Source: Bacillota bacterium
GTDB lineage: Bacteria; Bacillota; Clostridia; Christensenellales; SZUA-584
Reading direction: 5' to 3'
Assembly: GCA_023459495.1 (NCBI GenBank)
Contig: JAEWTL010000011.1
Coordinates: forward strand, 1-15,313
Length of the DNA: 15,313 nucleotides
The first letter of the stretch is position 1. Each line of letters begins with the position of its first letter. Below, in pieces: positions 1 to 7,647 of this stretch. Under the pieces are notes generated by a model. That model was not told the origin of the DNA. It worked only from the letters and a program-made list of their open reading frames with translations, and did not search any database. The translations under genes and the position numbers were made by a program.

Positions 1-2327
1 GACCAGTTTGCGTCGGTCGTATCCCGTCGTGAACGAATAAATGCCGGAGCATGAGCACCGCTTGTACCACTCCAGCCGATGAGTAACTCACCTTCGCCAA
101 CGGCTGTCATCCCTTTCAGGTGAATGATATTTCCATACGCTGTTGGATATCCGTTGTTATACACCTCGTATAACTCAAGACCTGCTGCCCCCTGCGTATT
201 GTCTGTCAGCGCGGCTACCCGACCTTTTGAAGCCAGATTAACTGATGATACTGCTGTTCCACCTGACGGTAACGCCCCGATCTCTGATGCCGTTGGCTTA
301 TTTCTGGAGTTATAGTCCCTTCGCCAGCCAGGTGAATAATCTGTTCCGTGATTAATATAGGTAAACTGGGCGTTGGTTGTTCCGCCACCGCTGGATGTGG
401 TCGGAGTGGTAATGCGGATCGTCATCGCTGACTTTATCCCCATTACTTCAATGACAGCTCCGGCGAGATGAATATTACCGCAGTCAGTATCAGTAATGAT
501 TTTATTATTGCCATAAGACCAGGAACCCTTGCACATCCAGTAGGGATGGTTAAATGCTCCCTGAGAATCCAGCCACTCGATAAACTGTGCAGTCGTCCAG
601 TTTCCTGTTGTTGTGCTTACTGACCCACCGAAGGCACGGCAGGCACCAATATTTTTCGTAAAGGTGTCTTTGCCAGGGATATCCGCACCGTTCTGATCTT
701 TCTGCAGACGTTTCTCAGCATTGTCATTGGCTGCTTTTACTGCCTTTGGCGTTGCCGCCAGCGTTTCAGACGTGCTGTTGGTCGCGCTGCTTAGCTGGAT
801 TATCCCTTTCTGTGCTGTCGTTGCATCCTGTGCGGTGTATTTCACGTTAGCCAGGTCATACGCGGCCTTAACGGCTTTTGGTGTTGCCGCCAGTGACTCG
901 GAAGTACTGTTGGTCTCACTGCTAAGTTGTACTATTCCCTTATTCGTCGTGCTTGCATCCTCAAGCGCCACGGCGGATGCAATATCCTCTGCCCGTTTTG
1001 CCGCTGTCTCAGAGCGTGTTGCCGCGGATTCTGCCGCATTTTTGCTCTGCGCAGCCGCCGTCGCACTGTCTGCCGCTTCCGTCGCCTTCGTTGATGCCGT
1101 TGTCGCACTCTCTGCTGCCGCTGACGCCTGGCGAGCGGCCTCATCTTTTGAAGATGACGCCGAGGAAGCTGAAACAGAGGCAGAGCTTGCAGATTCGGCT
1201 GCTGTCTCCTTAGAAGCAGCGGCATTGTCTTCTGAAGTCTTTGCATTGGTTTCAGAAGATTTTGCCGCCTCTGCTGACTTTTCCGCAGCTGTTGCCTGTT
1301 CCGTCGCCTCTGTCGCTTTAGCGGTGGCATTTGCCGCAGATAACGAAGCGCTTTCCGCAGACTTTTCTGCCGACGTTGCACTTGATGAAGCACTATCCGC
1401 GCTTATTGAGGCCGCGCTCGCTGACGTTTCTGCCGCAGATTTAGAACTGTTTGCAGACAATGCACTCTGTTCGGCAGCAGCTTCAGACGCTTTTGCGTTT
1501 GTCTCTGATGCTTTTGCTGCCTTACATGAATTTGCAGCTTCTGTAGCTGATGATGCTGCCGCGTTTGCACTCGATGAAGCGTTTGTCTCCGATGCTTTAG
1601 CCGCATCCTTAGATGCAGAGGCACTGGACGATGATGTGGCTGCCTCCGATGCTTTAGTCGACGCCACAGATGCTGATTCTGCTGCCGCTTCTTTTGCCGC
1701 TTCTGCGTTTGTTTCAGATTTTTCCGCAGCAGCTGCACTCTCACTCGCCGCACTTTGTGAAGATACCGCAGCGGATGCACTTTGAGATGCCTGAGAGGCT
1801 TTTTCTACAGCAGTGTTGGCACTTTCTGCCGCAGCGACAGCACTGGCCGCCGCCTCCCGAGCTTTGTCTCCAGCGGCCTCAATCGCATCGGTGTTATTTT
1901 TATACCACTCAACGTTTTCGTTATGCTCGTTGACGATCTGCATTAGCGGCTTAACGGTCACTTCTGTACCGTCTTCACGCTCGATTGTCACATCATCCAG
2001 AGCGGTCAACCAACTGCGCATGGACTTGGAATCAGCCGACATACGCGACATTAGTGCAGTAAAGCGCGCACTAAACTGAGTTAAGTCGCCTTCATAGGTC
2101 GTAATGATTCGGCACGGAACTTTAGATTGAGTTTCGCCGGTATAAGGTTCTGAGAGGACAATGACCGTATCACTGGTTACGCGCTTGACCTCATACAACT
2201 TATTGTCAGGACCAATGACAATCATGCCCGGTAACACGCCGTTTTCGGTCAATTTCCAACGTGTTCCGATGCCTGATATTGTGTCGCTTCCTTTTGTAAA
2301 TGTAACAGTGCCTTCCCTGTACCACAT
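1..2327 (-). CDS. stf: Side tail fibre protein, lambda Stf / P2 gpH-like (3' end off the left edge)
   Basis: A host-contact fibre, partial: 775 codons are present from ATG at 2327 and the frame is open to the left edge. I checked the whole reading frame for stops and found none. The N-terminus (MWYREGTVTFTKGS) is a small compact domain of about 70 residues of a kind found at the head of many enterophage fibres, probably the virion anchor. Residues about 145-455 are Ala/Ser/Glu/Lys-rich coiled coil with four SETN-type motifs, as in lambda Stf. Residues 457-540 are two fibre repeats (NKGIVQLSS...LAATPKAVKAA). The distal part contains NNGYPTAYGN, GWSGTSGAHAPAFIRSRRD and similar stretches typical of coliphage Stf/gpH proteins. 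The tip domain that binds the receptor, and any tfa chaperone gene, lie outside the window. The Shine-Dalgarno sequence AAGGAG sits 11 bases before the ATG, rather far. It follows J after 135 bases, as stf does in lambda-like phages. Confidence 0.92.
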   Translation of the reverse strand, partial: MWYREGTVTFTKGSDTISGIGTRWKLTENGVLPGMIVIGPDNKLYEVKRVTSDTVIVLSEPYTGETQSKVPCRIITTYEGDLTQFSARFTALMSRMSADSKSMRSWLTALDDVTIEREDGTEVTVKPLMQIVNEHNENVEWYKNNTDAIEAAGDKAREAAASAVAAAESANTAVEKASQASQSASAAVSSQSAASESAAAAEKSETNAEAAKEAAAESASVASTKASEAATSSSSASASKDAAKASETNASSSANAAASSATEAANSCKAAKASETNAKASEAAAEQSALSANSSKSAAETSASAASISADSASSSATSAEKSAESASLSAANATAKATEATEQATAAEKSAEAAKSSETNAKTSEDNAAASKETAAESASSASVSASSASSSKDEAARQASAAAESATTASTKATEAADSATAAAQSKNAAESAATRSETAAKRAEDIASAVALEDASTTNKGIVQLSSETNSTSESLAATPKAVKAAYDLANVKYTAQDATTAQKGIIQLSSATNSTSETLAATPKAVKAANDNAEKRLQKDQNGADIPGKDTFTKNIGACRAFGGSVSTTTGNWTTAQFIEWLDSQGAFNHPYWMCKGSWSYGNNKIITDTDCGNIHLAGAVIEVMGIKSAMTIRITTPTTSSGGGTTNAQFTYINHGTDYSPGWRRDYNSRNKPTASEIGALPSGGTAVSSVNLASKGRVAALTDNTQGAAGLELYEVYNNGYPTAYGNIIHLKGMTAVGEGELLIGWSGTSGAHAPAFIRSRRDTTDANW
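708..959 (-). repeat. Two tandem 132-bp (44-residue) tail-fibre repeats
   Basis: Within the fibre gene, residues 457-500 begin DASTTNKGIVQLSS and the next copy begins DATTAQKGIIQLSS exactly 132 bases later (aspartate codons end at 959 and 827). Both contain SETLAATPKAVKAA or a near variant. This is the phage tail-fibre repeat family seen in P2 gpH and lambda Stf; it marks the junction between the coiled-coil shaft and the distal fibre. The second copy runs to about position 708 and is shorter at its end. The two DNA copies are similar but not identical. Confidence 0.85.
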
Positions 2328-2347
2328 GTTCTTTTTCACTCCTTGAA

Positions 2348-2369
2348 GTGTGGGCGTCCCTGCCCACAC
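2348..2369 (-). promoter_or_regulatory. Hairpin in the leader of the tail fibre gene
   Basis: On the minus strand GTGTGGGC and GCCCACAC form a perfect 8-bp stem with a 6-base loop. It is followed by TTCAAGGAG, not by a run of T, so it does not look like an intrinsic terminator. It ends 20 bases before the fibre start codon, and the Shine-Dalgarno AAGGAG follows almost at once. Possible roles are mRNA stabilisation or processing at the J/fibre boundary, or modulation of fibre translation. The structure is directly visible; its function is inference. Confidence 0.6.
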
Positions 2370-2370
2370 A

Positions 2371-2397
2371 ATTAGGTATATACTTACTTATTATCCA
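2371..2397 (-). repeat. Intergenic motif shared with 9183-9200
   Basis: On the plus strand the blocks are ATTAG, GTATA, TACTTACTTA, TTA, TCCA. Without GTATA and TTA this is the sequence found upstream of the M/L hairpin. It sits between the J stop and the fibre-gene hairpin. The shared blocks total 19 bases, which is more than I would expect by chance in two short AT-rich gaps, but low complexity (tandem TACT) weakens the case. Confidence 0.45.
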
Positions 2398-2462
2398 TGA
2401 TACAAAATCCTTTTGCACTAAGAAAACACGCTATATACATTGCTGCTCATTATTCCTATCAA

Positions 2463-5400
2463 TTAACTGATGCCCGACATGGAAAATGCGCCACTTCCAC
2501 GGCTGATGAGCATCACGGGCGAATAAATATGTGTCTGTGATGAACTGGTCACTTTTACCGTAACAGCAACAGTTCTTGAGGTAACATTGTTAAAAGCAGC
2601 GTAAAGAGTGCCACCGACGCCTGTAGATCTTGTTGAATTAAGATCAGGGTCTCTGTATGTTGCCCCCTTACCAGTGGCTGCGGTCTTCGTCACTCCACTG
2701 CAGGTAAATTGTGCTGCAACAGGGCCGACGCCCCCCGTATATACATTTATTGCCACATAAATATTTTTGGGCAATGCAGACGAAGAAGAGTCTGTATATG
2801 TCATTGTATATGTGCCGCTGTTACGAACTGAGAAGTCATTGCCCACATACATGTTAGCGACATCGCCTACGAAGTGATCTGCTTGTACCGTGCCTCTGAA
2901 TGTTCCGCTGGTAGCCTGTATTTCTCCTGTGAATTTGCCATTCGTTGCGTAAACGGTGCCTCTAACAGTTACATTGTTAAACTCTGAGTTCCCGTTTTTA
3001 TTAATATGCCACCCCGTCATCCCGCTTGAGTAATCGTTGGACTGAATGAAGTTGCCTATTTTGGCGTTATCAATGGTGCCGTTCTTGATATAAGCTCCGT
3101 TCATATAAGCCACACCGGCATCAATAACGAATGGCGTTGTGATTTTCCCATTAACGGAGTTCACCAAACCAAAGCGATCTGCCTGCACCAAAAACTGCGA
3201 TAGACCTGTTGTGTCGATGCCCAACGCTATGCCGGCAACATATTTTTGGCCTCCGCTGGTGGAGGTTTCCATTTTCAGCGTCCAGGCTGTTGATACCTTC
3301 TTGTTCGTATCAGCAATAGCTGTGGCCTGTTGTTGAATTGTTGCTGTATTTCCATCTACTGATGCTTTTAAGGTGTCAACTCTCCCACTTAGTGCATTGT
3401 CGGCGCTTGTACGCGCAGTCGCTTCAGATGTAATCGCAGCATGAATATCTTTGCTCGTTTGAGCCTGTAGATTAGTGATATTAGAAGCCAAAGCGGAATC
3501 AGCATCAGTTCTGGCTTTCGTCTCTTCAGCTACAGCCGCCTTAATATCCTTGCCCGTTTGACTCTTCAATGTAGTTATCTGTTGTGCCAAAGATTCGTCG
3601 GCAGTTGCTCGGGCGTTTTTTTCTTCAGATATAGCGGCACTAATATCGCCTTCAACTTTGGCTTGTAACGATAGGACTTCTTTTGAAAGTGCTTCATCGG
3701 CACTGGCTCGCGCCTCTTGTTCACTCACAATTGCGGCAGAAATGTCATCGTTAATCTTTGATTCAAGTTTGGTGATTCTGCTTCCAATAGCATTATCCGC
3801 ATCTACACGAGCCGTAGTTTCTTCAGTGATTGAAGCTCTGATATCCTCATTTATTTCAGCTCTAATCTCTTCCATTTTCGTAGCCATTGCGGACATATCA
3901 TCTGCAAAAGCCTTCTGAGTTGTGGCGATCCTGGCATTGCTCACCATCTGTTTGTGCTGGTCTTCATCCTGACGCAAAGCTAAATCGATGTTTGTTTTAG
4001 CCAATGCCTCAATGTTTGTCGTCACTTCGGCACTGGAGTGCTCGACTTCAGCCACGGTTTTTTTCATCTCTTCAATGGTGGCCAAACTGCTATCTACAGT
4101 TGACTTCATTGCCTCGATTTCTTTCGCGTTCGCCAAGTCGCCTTCGACTCGTGCCTCACGTTCCTCCGCAACTAAAGCCGATGAATTGTCCAGTGCTGCA
4201 TTCGCGGCCTCAATCGCTCCAGCAACGGCCTTGTCCTGCTCTGAAACAGTTTCCTTCAACTGAATTAAAGCGGCATTTGAGGTTTCAACCTCCTTAAGAG
4301 CCTCTTCCACCTTGCTGGCAGTATTAGAAACTTCCGTTCTAAGAACGTTTTGGGCTTCTTCAATCCGTTGATCGGTCTCAGTAAATTTGTCATCAAGGCT
4401 TTTCAGGCTTTCTTCCATCTGCTTGTTGATTGCGTCGACGGCTTCCTGCGAGGCTTTGGTGTCGATTTCCTCAAGCAGTTCCTGCCCCAATTCCGAAGAA
4501 GTGATCTTCCCGGTCAGGAAAGACAGAACATCTTTCGTCATCGCCTCAGTGCCCAAATTGGAGTTGGGCTGGCTCAACATGCCGCGTTTGTTTGCTGCAC
4601 GAACCCAATAGAACCAAGTTTCGCTATCTCCAAGACCTGCGTGCGTAAAGGTGGTACTGGCTGCTTCGGCAATTAGTTTTGCAGTGTCCAGGTTGTTGGT
4701 CCGGGATGCATACACGTTGATGTGATCGAGGTCGATTGAGCCCGGGTTAACCCAATTCAGAATCACATTGCGGTAGTCGCCCACGGCCGTCAGTGCAGTC
4801 GGTGCATCCGGCGGCGTCATCGTCCCCTGAACTTTGTAGACGGTGCTGATAATTTCTGTTTTTTTACCGTTGAATGAAACCGCATACAGTTGGAAGTCGT
4901 AGCGTCCATTCTCCGCGACATTAACGATTTCGTATTGCTCTTCGGTTACACGCGCCGATTGCCAGTTCGATACATTGTTTTCATCAGAACGTCGCCAACT
5001 GATCCAATACTCTGGAGATTTCCCTTCCCATGTTGCAGTCAGTTTTACTGACAGGTTGCCCGGGCTTGAGAGATAAGTCCCTTCAGTGATTTGCAAATTA
5101 GACGGCTTGGAGTAAGTCGGGTCCAATACCGTCGTATTCTGCGGGATAAGCGTTGCACCATTGTCGATCGCCTCATATTTAGACGGATTGTTTTCAACAG
5201 CGGTGATGTCAAAGCTACCCGACGTTTCCCCCTGAGCGATGTTAACGATGCGAACGCGCATAGGTTCGAGATCTGGTTCTGTAATTGTCCAGACACCGTT
5301 CAAAACAGGCGTTTCCGCTGACGACAGGGCTTTTGAAAACGTAACTTTTGTTATATTTTCGCCAGTTTCAAGAACATCGCGTTCAACGATTTTGCCTTCC

Positions 5401-7037
5401 TGATTCAGTATTCGAATAAAGCAGCCGCCTTTGGCTAACGACACAGGCGCATCGAGTGTGACGCTGTTTTTGGTAAACGCCACAATTCGACCTGAGTTAC
5501 GTTTGCCTGCGCGATATTTGTTCTGAATCAGAACGGTTTCACCAGGCATCAAAAATGACGCGTCTAAGCCGGCAGTAAATGTAATTACATCCGACTCCAT
5601 TCTGGCGGTATATAAAAGCCACAAACCAACTCGGTGAGCCTGCCCTCGGCTTGTACAGCCAAATGCTACGACTTCTGTCTTACGCTCACCATAACGGCGC
5701 ATTGCGTCCTGATCTTCAACGTACTCGATGTTTTGCTTATAACCGTCCTCCTTGTTGTTGTAGGTTACGAGCGCAACGGATGGGCGATCTTTACGCGCAG
5801 AACCTTTATAGGTAAACAATCCATCTTTGACGTTAGAGTTGGTAAACATCATTACCGGATCTGATGGGCTATCCTGCATGATGTTAACCATCCCACCAGC
5901 CCAAAACACCATGCCGCGGAATGCTCCAGCAATATCCTGAATTAGCCGGTATGCGTCCTGTCGACTGGTGATCTGCGTATTGATTGCAAAGCGTTTCTCT
6001 TTGCCACCAAAGCCATCATCGACCTCTTCGTCACAATATCGACCAATCTGGTACAACTGGCCAAGGTCAATCATAGATTCCGACACATACTGACCAAGGC
6101 CATATCGAGCATTGGTCAGCAAATCAAAGAGAATCCACGCAGGGTTTGAAGAAGACAACAGCTTAAAAGTACCGTCCCATACGCCGACATAAGTATTGGT
6201 GTATTCGTTGTAGTTTGACGGTACTCGGATTTTGATACCGCGCACCAAATACGAACGGGAAGGCATTGTGCTACCAAACTGCTCTGAATTGACCTTCAAG
6301 CCAACAAGAGCAGAGTTAGGGTAGTTCATTGGCGTGTCGACAATTTCCCCGATGGAATCCACCCATGTATCGTTATAGAGATACTGAGTTTTGCTGTCGT
6401 CGGTTAGACGTATGACACGAACCTTATATGCACGGCCAGGTTTCGGCAGTTTGAGTTCATAGCTGCGGTAGTAAACACCTGTCTTCTTCGCTGTCAGTGC
6501 AATTTCAACGTCTTTCTCACCTTCAGCAACGACATCGGCAAATGTTCCATCGCCATTGGCAATCTGGAACTTGTATTTGACTGTTGTACCGTTGGTGTCG
6601 CCGGATTTCTTATCCACGGAACGTAGAGAGGGGAATTTGAGAATGAGTCGAACGCGGTCAGCTTCATCGTTATCGATGGAGACCGTGACATCATGCGTCT
6701 TTTTCAACTGAATGTTGATGGGCTTCGGCGTCTCGACGAAATCAAAACCGGCCATAGGCGTCTGATCTTGCGAACCATCGCGAAAATCCCATGTAATACC
6801 GCTGTAGTTTGCAGAGCCGTCTTCATTGAGGATCGGCAGGTCGTCGATAAAAATCGACTTTGCTCCGTCGACAAGACCGCCAATAACGCCTTCCCCGAGC
6901 AAGTCGAGGATGGACGCCATAGCACGCGAGTTAACGGTATCATCGGCTTCAACCGGCGTGCGGCTGGAGCTGCTGCTTTTCTTGCCGCCTGCACCTGCGA
7001 TCAGGAGAGGCAGTCTTTTCTTCTTGAACTGTTCCAT
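2463..7037 (-). CDS. J: Central tail tip / host-specificity protein J
   Basis: 1524 residues from ATG at 7037, which has AAGGA 10 bases upstream. A TTG two codons earlier (7043) is a possible alternative start but is only 4 bases from the same AAGGA. Homologue of lambda gpJ, the distal tip protein that contacts the outer-membrane receptor. Early landmarks are RTPVEADDTVNSRAMA and LLGEGVIGGLVDGAKSIF, typical of the J hub. Residues about 640-740 and 741-843 are two fibronectin-III-like domains. About 860-1245 is predicted coiled coil, including five tandem 33-residue repeats at 1062-1226. A DUF1983-like stretch follows (TLKMETSTSGGQKYVAGIALG, IDAGVAYMNGAYIKNGTI). The last ~130 residues are a Ser/Thr/Gly-rich, apparently beta-rich domain. 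It is longer than lambda J (about 1132 residues), largely because of the coiled coil. It lies 16 bases after I and before the side fibre. Confidence 0.97.
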   Translation of the reverse strand: MEQFKKKRLPLLIAGAGGKKSSSSSRTPVEADDTVNSRAMASILDLLGEGVIGGLVDGAKSIFIDDLPILNEDGSANYSGITWDFRDGSQDQTPMAGFDFVETPKPINIQLKKTHDVTVSIDNDEADRVRLILKFPSLRSVDKKSGDTNGTTVKYKFQIANGDGTFADVVAEGEKDVEIALTAKKTGVYYRSYELKLPKPGRAYKVRVIRLTDDSKTQYLYNDTWVDSIGEIVDTPMNYPNSALVGLKVNSEQFGSTMPSRSYLVRGIKIRVPSNYNEYTNTYVGVWDGTFKLLSSSNPAWILFDLLTNARYGLGQYVSESMIDLGQLYQIGRYCDEEVDDGFGGKEKRFAINTQITSRQDAYRLIQDIAGAFRGMVFWAGGMVNIMQDSPSDPVMMFTNSNVKDGLFTYKGSARKDRPSVALVTYNNKEDGYKQNIEYVEDQDAMRRYGERKTEVVAFGCTSRGQAHRVGLWLLYTARMESDVITFTAGLDASFLMPGETVLIQNKYRAGKRNSGRIVAFTKNSVTLDAPVSLAKGGCFIRILNQEGKIVERDVLETGENITKVTFSKALSSAETPVLNGVWTITEPDLEPMRVRIVNIAQGETSGSFDITAVENNPSKYEAIDNGATLIPQNTTVLDPTYSKPSNLQITEGTYLSSPGNLSVKLTATWEGKSPEYWISWRRSDENNVSNWQSARVTEEQYEIVNVAENGRYDFQLYAVSFNGKKTEIISTVYKVQGTMTPPDAPTALTAVGDYRNVILNWVNPGSIDLDHINVYASRTNNLDTAKLIAEAASTTFTHAGLGDSETWFYWVRAANKRGMLSQPNSNLGTEAMTKDVLSFLTGKITSSELGQELLEEIDTKASQEAVDAINKQMEESLKSLDDKFTETDQRIEEAQNVLRTEVSNTASKVEEALKEVETSNAALIQLKETVSEQDKAVAGAIEAANAALDNSSALVAEEREARVEGDLANAKEIEAMKSTVDSSLATIEEMKKTVAEVEHSSAEVTTNIEALAKTNIDLALRQDEDQHKQMVSNARIATTQKAFADDMSAMATKMEEIRAEINEDIRASITEETTARVDADNAIGSRITKLESKINDDISAAIVSEQEARASADEALSKEVLSLQAKVEGDISAAISEEKNARATADESLAQQITTLKSQTGKDIKAAVAEETKARTDADSALASNITNLQAQTSKDIHAAITSEATARTSADNALSGRVDTLKASVDGNTATIQQQATAIADTNKKVSTAWTLKMETSTSGGQKYVAGIALGIDTTGLSQFLVQADRFGLVNSVNGKITTPFVIDAGVAYMNGAYIKNGTIDNAKIGNFIQSNDYSSGMTGWHINKNGNSEFNNVTVRGTVYATNGKFTGEIQATSGTFRGTVQADHFVGDVANMYVGNDFSVRNSGTYTMTYTDSSSSALPKNIYVAINVYTGGVGPVAAQFTCSGVTKTAATGKGATYRDPDLNSTRSTGVGGTLYAAFNNVTSRTVAVTVKVTSSSQTHIYSPVMLISRGSGAFSMSGIS
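3360..3854 (-). repeat. Five tandem 33-residue (99-bp) coiled-coil repeats in J
   Basis: J residues 1062-1226 split into five consecutive, ungapped 33-residue units beginning INEDIRASI, INDDISAAI, VEGDISAAI, TGKDIKAAV and TSKDIHAAI. Each carries the pattern DI-x-A-x-[IV]-x-x-E-x-x-AR-x-x-AD-x-[AS]-[IL] and ends in a leucine/isoleucine-rich heptad segment. The DNA copies are strongly diverged although the register is exact. A sixth, degenerate relative (ALVAEEREARVEGD...) lies about 90 residues before the array. The spacing suits a trimeric coiled-coil stalk between the FN3 domains and the C-terminal tip. Confidence 0.88.
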
Positions 7038-7053
7038 GTTCAAAAAATCCTTA

Positions 7054-7647
7054 TTACATAAGCTGGTCGATGGTGATAGAAGAACTCACAACCTGCGAGC
7101 CAACCAAAATTTCCTCTCCATAGATCAGCTGCACCGGGTTTCCCTGGTTAGTGGTGTTCTGCGGCCCATCGAAATAGAACGAGTCGGAGTTATCTGCCTG
7201 TCTTACACTTTCGTTAGTGGCTTGCGGAGATATGATTTGCGCTATACCGCCCATCATCAGTGACAAACCGAGAGGTGCTAAAGCAGGCATCATTACCGCC
7301 GATACAACCAACAAAGCGGCTCCTACTACCGTCTGAAACCACCCAAAAGCAGAACCGCCGCTTCCTCGCGGAACAGGGGTAATGCGGATTTTGGCTATGT
7401 TGTCAGACTGCCCCATCATCTGATATTCACTCTCGTCCACAGACCACTTGTAGCCCTGTTTATTGGTGATCTGGATGTGGTATTTGTCGTAGGTTTTGAG
7501 ATTTCGCTTCATCCAGGCTTTGAATCCGGGGCGATTAGCCTCAATCAAATCCAGAGCCTGCTTGGTGTTGCGAACTTTCAAATGCCAGTGACGACCAAAA
7601 TGTTTGGCCATAGGGCCGCCAAGTTGCACATGAACTAACTCAGACAC
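7054..7647 (-). CDS. I: Tail assembly protein I
   Basis: 197 residues, homologue of lambda gpI, needed for tail-tip assembly but, in lambda, not reported in the finished virion. The start is GTG at 7647, supported by a strong Shine-Dalgarno GGGAG 7 bases upstream; the nearby ATG is out of frame and hits a stop at once. The N-terminal half is a soluble domain (VHVQLGGPMAKHFGRHWHL, typical of the family). Residues about 103-140 form a long hydrophobic Ala/Leu/Met/Gly-rich segment (VVGAALLVVSAVMMPALAPL), a hallmark of gpI proteins. The C-terminus carries GNPVQLIYGEEILVGS, also family-typical. It overlaps the end of K by 13 bases and precedes J by 16, so K, I and J are probably translationally linked. 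Confidence 0.93.
   Translation of the reverse strand: MSELVHVQLGGPMAKHFGRHWHLKVRNTKQALDLIEANRPGFKAWMKRNLKTYDKYHIQITNKQGYKWSVDESEYQMMGQSDNIAKIRITPVPRGSGGSAFGWFQTVVGAALLVVSAVMMPALAPLGLSLMMGGIAQIISPQATNESVRQADNSDSFYFDGPQNTTNQGNPVQLIYGEEILVGSQVVSSSITIDQLM

Noticed and set aside
721..1785. Long plus-strand open frame of 354 codons, Ala/Ser/Asp-rich
   Set aside because: It is the antisense of the fibre coiled coil. Runs of Ala and Ser codons read in reverse give Ala/Ser/Cys-like codons with no stops; there is no ribosome binding site, and the minus frame has clear fibre-family sequence.
2206..2418. Small minus-strand open frame of 70 codons between J and the fibre gene
   Set aside because: It starts at TTG, overlaps the fibre N-terminus in another frame and has a basic, unstructured composition; the fibre frame explains the sequence better.
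2432..2462. Possible sigma-70-like promoter before the fibre gene (TTGATA and TATATA, minus strand)
   Set aside because: The spacing is 19 bases, the -10 is poor and the gap is AT-rich, so such matches are expected by chance; kept out of the feature list.
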